From positions 1 to 37,062 of the forward strand of contig JAFVDX010000012.1 in assembly GCA_017478225.1 (NCBI GenBank): 37,062 nt of DNA, in the 5' to 3' direction. The notes under the pieces are model-generated. The model saw only the letters and a list, made by a program, of their open reading frames with translations, did not search any database and had not been told where the DNA came from. The position numbers and the translations under genes are program-made. This document shows positions 33,251-37,062 of this stretch, piece after piece. Origin of the DNA: Paludibacteraceae bacterium (GTDB lineage Bacteria; Bacteroidota; Bacteroidia; Bacteroidales; Paludibacteraceae). Within the stretch, counting starts at the first letter, position 1; the number at the start of each line of letters is the position of its first letter.

Positions 33251-33291
33251 CTAAAATATCTAAAATATCTAAATATCTAAATATCTAAAAT
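33251..33291 (+). repeat. 8-9-bp tandem repeat directly before the phosphohexomutase start
   Basis: CTAAAATAT twice, CTAAATAT twice and CTAAAAT, running to 1 nt before the ATG at 33293. There is no SD, so the ribosome must bind this repeat-only leader. Confidence 0.9.
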
Positions 33292-33292
33292 C

Positions 33293-35080
33293 ATGAACGA
33301 AGAATTACAAAAAGTGATGGCTGCCGCTGAGGTATGGACTCGCGAGCCGTATGATGCTCAAACCAGAGCACAAGTCAAGGCTATGATGGAAGCAGAAGAC
33401 AAGACCGAACTCATCGATGCTTTCTATCGCACATTGGAATTTGGTACGGGTGGCCTTCGCGGCATTATGGGACCTGGCACCAACAGAATGAATAAATATA
33501 TAGTTGCCATGGCCACTCAAGGCTATGCAAACTACCTCTTGAAAGTGCAAAAAGAGGGCGGTTTCCAGAATGTACAGAACGGCAGAGTGGCGGTTGTAGT
33601 TGGGCACGATTGCCGTAACAACGGTCGCTTGTTTGCAGAGACAGTCGCAAACATCTTCTCGGCCAACGGAATACAAGTGTATCTGTTTGAGAGTCTGCGT
33701 CCGACACCTGAGGTAAGTTTCGCTATCCGTCATCTGAAATGTCAAGGTGGTGTGAATGTAACAGCTTCGCACAACCCTAAAGAGTACAATGGCTACAAGG
33801 CTTACTGGGAAGACGGTTCGCAAGTGCTTCAACCGCACGACCAAGGTATCATCAACGAGGTTAACAAAGTAACTCTTGAAGATGTAAAATGGGTAGCCAA
33901 TAAAGACCTTATCGAGATTATCGGTGGCGAGATGGACTACGACTATATGATGGCTGTCAAATCGGTTATGATTGACCAAGATACCATCCTCCGTCAGAAA
34001 GATTTGAACATCGTCTATACACCTATGCATGGTGCAGGTCGTCAGATTGTACCGATGTGCCTTCGTTCATGGGGCTTCCAGAACATTCATGTAGTGCCCG
34101 AACAGATGGTTATCGACGGCAATTTCCCGACAGTTGTCAGTCCTAACCCTGAAAACGCTGAGGCAATGACAATGGGTATGGCATTAGGTACGAAACTTGG
34201 TGCTGACCTCGTTATCGCTTCTGACCCTGATGCCGACCGTATCGCTATCGTTTGCCGTAACGACAAAGGAGAGTGGGTTATTATAAACGGTAACCAAACC
34301 AATATCATGTACCACTACTACATTATCAATAACATGAAGCGTTTGGGCAAACTCACACCTGATATGTATTTGGTTAAGACCATCGTTACATCCGAACTCA
34401 TTCGCAAGATTGCTGACCGTCAGGGTGTTACACTGACCGACGAATATACAGGCTTCAAATGGATTGCCAACCGTATCCGTATGTGGGAAGGCAAACGCAA
34501 ATACATTGGTGGTGGTGAGGAGAGTTTCGGCTTCCTGCCTTATGATGCTGTTCGCGACAAATGCTCGCCATCGTCTATCTGCCTTATCTGCGAGATTGCC
34601 GCTTACGCTAAAGATAATGGTATGACGCTGTATGACTATCTCTTGAAGATTTACGAAGACTATGGCTTCCAACGCGAGACAACTATCAATGTCGTTCGTC
34701 CGGGCAAGACCGGTGCTGAAGAGATTCAGGCAATGATGGTTAACTATCGTCAGAACCCGCCACAAGAGATTGCAGGTGAGAAAGTTATAAAAGTAAAAGA
34801 CTTCAAGACTTTGAAACAATGCGAACTCAAAGACGGCAAGTGGGTTGAGTCAGACATTGAGATGGCACTGAACGCTACAAGCAATGTGCTTCAGTACTTT
34901 ACCGAAGGCGGTTTGAAAGTAAGTGTTCGCCCATCCGGTACCGAACCAAAAATCAAATTCTATTTTGAAATTCCTGTTGCCACCGAAATCGGCAAGCCTT
35001 TTACCGGCAAGGATTATGAAGAAAAGACCGCAGCAGCAGAAGCACGCGTACCTGCTATCAAGGCTTCGCTTGGAATCTAA
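33293..35080 (+). CDS. Phosphoglucomutase/phosphomannomutase (alpha-D-phosphohexomutase)
   Basis: 595 residues, full length for the long bacterial PGM class. It interconverts hexose-1- and hexose-6-phosphates, feeding glycogen, nucleotide-sugar and surface-polysaccharide synthesis. All four family motifs are present: the phosphoserine loop VTASHNPKEYNGYK with Ser159; the metal loop DPDADR (311-316); the sugar loop GGGEESFG (406-413); and the phosphate-binding RPSGTEPK (546-553). Cytoplasmic. It has its own promoter and a repeat-only leader, and diverges from the invertase gene. The following gene encodes a secreted alpha-amylase, so a link to starch or glucan use is possible, though a hairpin separates the two. 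Substrate preference (glucose or mannose) cannot be read from sequence. Confidence 0.96.
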   Translation: MNEELQKVMAAAEVWTREPYDAQTRAQVKAMMEAEDKTELIDAFYRTLEFGTGGLRGIMGPGTNRMNKYIVAMATQGYANYLLKVQKEGGFQNVQNGRVAVVVGHDCRNNGRLFAETVANIFSANGIQVYLFESLRPTPEVSFAIRHLKCQGGVNVTASHNPKEYNGYKAYWEDGSQVLQPHDQGIINEVNKVTLEDVKWVANKDLIEIIGGEMDYDYMMAVKSVMIDQDTILRQKDLNIVYTPMHGAGRQIVPMCLRSWGFQNIHVVPEQMVIDGNFPTVVSPNPENAEAMTMGMALGTKLGADLVIASDPDADRIAIVCRNDKGEWVIINGNQTNIMYHYYIINNMKRLGKLTPDMYLVKTIVTSELIRKIADRQGVTLTDEYTGFKWIANRIRMWEGKRKYIGGGEESFGFLPYDAVRDKCSPSSICLICEIAAYAKDNGMTLYDYLLKIYEDYGFQRETTINVVRPGKTGAEEIQAMMVNYRQNPPQEIAGEKVIKVKDFKTLKQCELKDGKWVESDIEMALNATSNVLQYFTEGGLKVSVRPSGTEPKIKFYFEIPVATEIGKPFTGKDYEEKTAAAEARVPAIKASLGI

Positions 35081-35100
35081 CAAACTATAGTATCAACAAT

Positions 35101-35133
35101 AAGTGAAGCTGCCTTAAAAAGACAGCTTCACTT
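35101..35133 (+). terminator. Hairpin after the phosphohexomutase gene
   Basis: AAGTGAAGCTG (35101-35111) pairs perfectly with CAGCTTCACTT (35123-35133). It is followed by GTGAATAAAAAA rather than a U-tract. It starts 20 bp after the stop. Confidence 0.75.
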
Positions 35134-35207
35134 GTGAATAAAAAAATGATATGCAATAACAAAAACATGTCAGAAACGAAATAACAGCAATAATAAAATC
35201 TAAATCT

Positions 35208-36959
35208 ATGCGCAAGTTAACTATTCTTATCTCATTGCTTTTTATCACAATTAGTTCATGGTCGGCATATTATGTAGCCGGCAATGGATCTAACGGGAAT
35301 TCTTGGTGCAATGGTAAATCATGGGTGGTCAATGGGTCACCAATGGTAGAGAAAGACGGAGTTTGGACCATTACTTTCACTGCCGTTCCTATTGGCTCAT
35401 ACGAGTTTAAGGTGACCAATGGCTCTAATACTTGGATTGGCTTTAATAAGTTCTCAGACTCTTGTTCAAATCTTTATGCCACCTCCACAGGAAGCGATGC
35501 TAATATCGGTTTCCAACTTCAGCAAGCACAAGATATTACCATCACATACAATGGTACAGATATCTGTCTTCATGGTACAGTAGGCAATAATTATCCTGAC
35601 CCGACAAAATATGCAGAGGTAGGTGTACCTTCTGAATATGAAGGTGTAATGTTGCAGGCTTTTTATTGGAATTCACATAATCTTACTGCTTTTTCGAACA
35701 CTCGCTATTCAACACTTGCCACCTATGCAGATGAGATTGGCGAAACCTTTGATTTGGTTTGGTTCCCGCCATCAGGTTATGGCGGCGGAGTTGGATACTA
35801 CACCAAATGCTATTCTAATCTTCAAAGTGCGTGGGGCAATAAGGCTGAATTACAATCACTTATTTCTACTCTACATAATCACGACTGCAAAGTTCTGGCA
35901 GACATAGTTATAAATCATTTTCAGAGTTCAAGTGGTTGGGCTAAGAATTTCAATACCAATGATTTTGGAGAATATGGCACCTTCAAAATAACATCTGCAT
36001 ACATTTGTTCAGGCGATGAAGCATTTTCTGATTCTTCTTCTGACAGCCGTTCGCTTACTCACGGAAATGCAGATACAGGAACCAATGACGCCGGCTGTCG
36101 CGACCTTGACCACACTGCTCAGTATGTTCAACAAATGTGTGAGGCATACACTAAATGGATGCTCAATACCATTGGATTTGACGGGTTCCGCTATGATATG
36201 ACCAAAGGATTTTCAGGGTCATATCTGTCACAATACAATTTGGCTTCGGAGCCGTTCTTCTCAGTTTCAGAGTTCTGGGATGACTTATCGGCCATCAAGA
36301 ATCACCTTGAAGCGGCTTCGTACAATACTTTAGCCTTTGACTTCCCTCTGAAATATAAATTCAACGCATGGCGTGGTGGGGCTTCATACAACAACCTCAA
36401 AAATCCGGGATTGAGATCATTAGGTTTATCAAAATATGCCGTTACTTTTATTGATAATCACGACACTTTCCATCGTTCCGACAACCAAAAAGACGAATAT
36501 CTCGGTTATAACACAGACATTGCCTCAAAGAAAGCAGAGATTTTGGCAGCCAATGCATATTTACTCATGATGCCTGGCGTACCATGCGTATTTTGGCCAC
36601 ATTGGTACACTTACAAAGGTCATATCAAACGATTTATTGAAATCCGTAAAGCAGTGGGCATACATTCAGAGTCAGAAGTAACCGACGAAACAGCAACTGC
36701 CAATTCTTATTCCGCCACTATCACAGGCCATAATGGCAAAATCATTTTACGAATGGGTACAGACCGAGACACAACTACTCCTGAAGGATATTTACGCGCC
36801 ACACACGGCGACTTATACGATATCTATTCGTCAATACCTACCGCAATAGAAAATGTTGAAACGACAGATATCACCCCTCGGAAATTCATTGAAAACGGAG
36901 TGATATATATCGAAAAAAATGGTAAAACATACAATGTATTAGGAACAGAAATTAAATAA
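35208..36959 (+). CDS. Secreted GH13 alpha-amylase with N-terminal carbohydrate-binding-like module
   Basis: 583 residues. The signal peptide is MRKLTILISLLFITISSWSA. Residues about 20-115 form a beta-rich module (IGSYEFKVTNGSNTWIGF) resembling one in the 2255-residue protein. The GH13 barrel starts at GVMLQAFYWNSHN. Catalytic regions are intact: DIVINH (Asp232, His237), GFDGFRYD with nucleophile Asp330, SEFWDD with acid/base Glu355, and IDNHD with His418 and Asp419. It should cut alpha-1,4 bonds in starch or glycogen. The end GVIYIEKNGKTYNVLGTEIK is a tail often seen on secreted Bacteroidales proteins and may serve in export or anchoring. There is no lipobox Cys, so it is not a SusG-type lipoprotein. 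No Sus genes are nearby. A terminator follows. Confidence 0.93.
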   Translation: MRKLTILISLLFITISSWSAYYVAGNGSNGNSWCNGKSWVVNGSPMVEKDGVWTITFTAVPIGSYEFKVTNGSNTWIGFNKFSDSCSNLYATSTGSDANIGFQLQQAQDITITYNGTDICLHGTVGNNYPDPTKYAEVGVPSEYEGVMLQAFYWNSHNLTAFSNTRYSTLATYADEIGETFDLVWFPPSGYGGGVGYYTKCYSNLQSAWGNKAELQSLISTLHNHDCKVLADIVINHFQSSSGWAKNFNTNDFGEYGTFKITSAYICSGDEAFSDSSSDSRSLTHGNADTGTNDAGCRDLDHTAQYVQQMCEAYTKWMLNTIGFDGFRYDMTKGFSGSYLSQYNLASEPFFSVSEFWDDLSAIKNHLEAASYNTLAFDFPLKYKFNAWRGGASYNNLKNPGLRSLGLSKYAVTFIDNHDTFHRSDNQKDEYLGYNTDIASKKAEILAANAYLLMMPGVPCVFWPHWYTYKGHIKRFIEIRKAVGIHSESEVTDETATANSYSATITGHNGKIILRMGTDRDTTTPEGYLRATHGDLYDIYSSIPTAIENVETTDITPRKFIENGVIYIEKNGKTYNVLGTEIK

Positions 36960-36982
36960 TCGTCATTTATTTCTTTCATGAT

Positions 36983-37022
36983 AAAGAAGAGGAAAACGAG
37001 CCATTCGCTTTCCTCTTCTTTT
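36983..37022 (+). terminator. Terminator of the amylase gene
   Basis: AAAGAAGAGGAAA pairs with TTTCCTCTTCTTT, extended by a CG/CG pairing over one mismatch, and followed by T residues. It lies 24 bp after the stop. Confidence 0.85.
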
Positions 37023-37062
37023 TATAAAACAACTGATTATATCCCTTTATAATATCATTTAA

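Noticed and set aside
33305..34030. 241-residue minus-strand frame inside the phosphohexomutase gene
   Set aside because: Antisense to conserved catalytic motifs; no promoter or domain.

Overview
The window looks like chromosomal DNA of an uncultured Bacteroidales (Bacteroidota) bacterium. The evidence is: promoters of the Bacteroidota form (TTTG, about 20 bp, TAnnTTTG) in front of several transcription units; very large modular secreted proteins, one with a type IX secretion (T9SS)-like C-terminal domain; a DUF4295 gene next to rpmG and rpmB; an Mpi-type serine invertase; and mostly A-rich leaders without Shine-Dalgarno sites. Order-level placement is fairly secure. I cannot name the genus.

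Layout. (1) 1-117: the first 39 codons of a secreted protein on the minus strand, cut by the window edge. (2) 219-11907: a three-gene plus-strand unit of secreted proteins: a 2255-residue InlB/chitobiase-repeat protein, a 1445-residue protein with a T9SS-type tail, and a small protein with a C-terminal membrane anchor. A strong terminator closes it. (3) 11974-16280: promoter, a 9-bp tandem repeat, alaS and an FAD-dependent oxidoreductase with a TTG start. (4) 16323-20620: an envelope operon with a small membrane protein on a nearly leaderless mRNA, an OmpH/Skp chaperone, a sugar transferase fused to a methyltransferase-like domain, and a Wzi/RemB-like outer-membrane protein. (5) 20645-22141, minus: a lipid kinase and msrA. 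(6) 22170-23027, minus: rpmB-rpmG-DUF4295. (7) 23052-25131: divergent glycosyltransferase and 3'-5' exonuclease genes around a mirrored promoter pair. (8) 25145-25997: tRNA-Ser(GCU) and rnhB. (9) 26054-28603, minus: two secreted proteins, one collagen-like. (10) 28709-29464, minus: the iron-sulfur subunit of succinate dehydrogenase/fumarate reductase, without its partners. (11) 29672-32314, minus: a modular secreted protein. (12) 32461-33096, minus: a DNA invertase, divergent from (13) a phosphohexomutase at 33293-35080. (14) 35208-36959: a secreted GH13 alpha-amylase.

Two themes stand out. First, the secretome is modular: related domains recur in proteins many kilobases apart. A carbohydrate-binding-like module appears in both the 2255-residue protein and the amylase, and a module around 150 residues long recurs in three secreted proteins. 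Second, the leaders are unusual. At least seven genes have short tandem repeats (8-18 bp periods, or AAAT runs) just before the start codon, while SD-like sequences occur mainly at starts inside operons. The best candidate regulatory structure is the pair of divergent promoters at 24260-24384, whose initially transcribed regions carry the same 16-base element with one mismatch.

No CRISPR array, insertion sequence or prophage was seen. Functions come from motif recognition in the translated sequence. No database search was possible.
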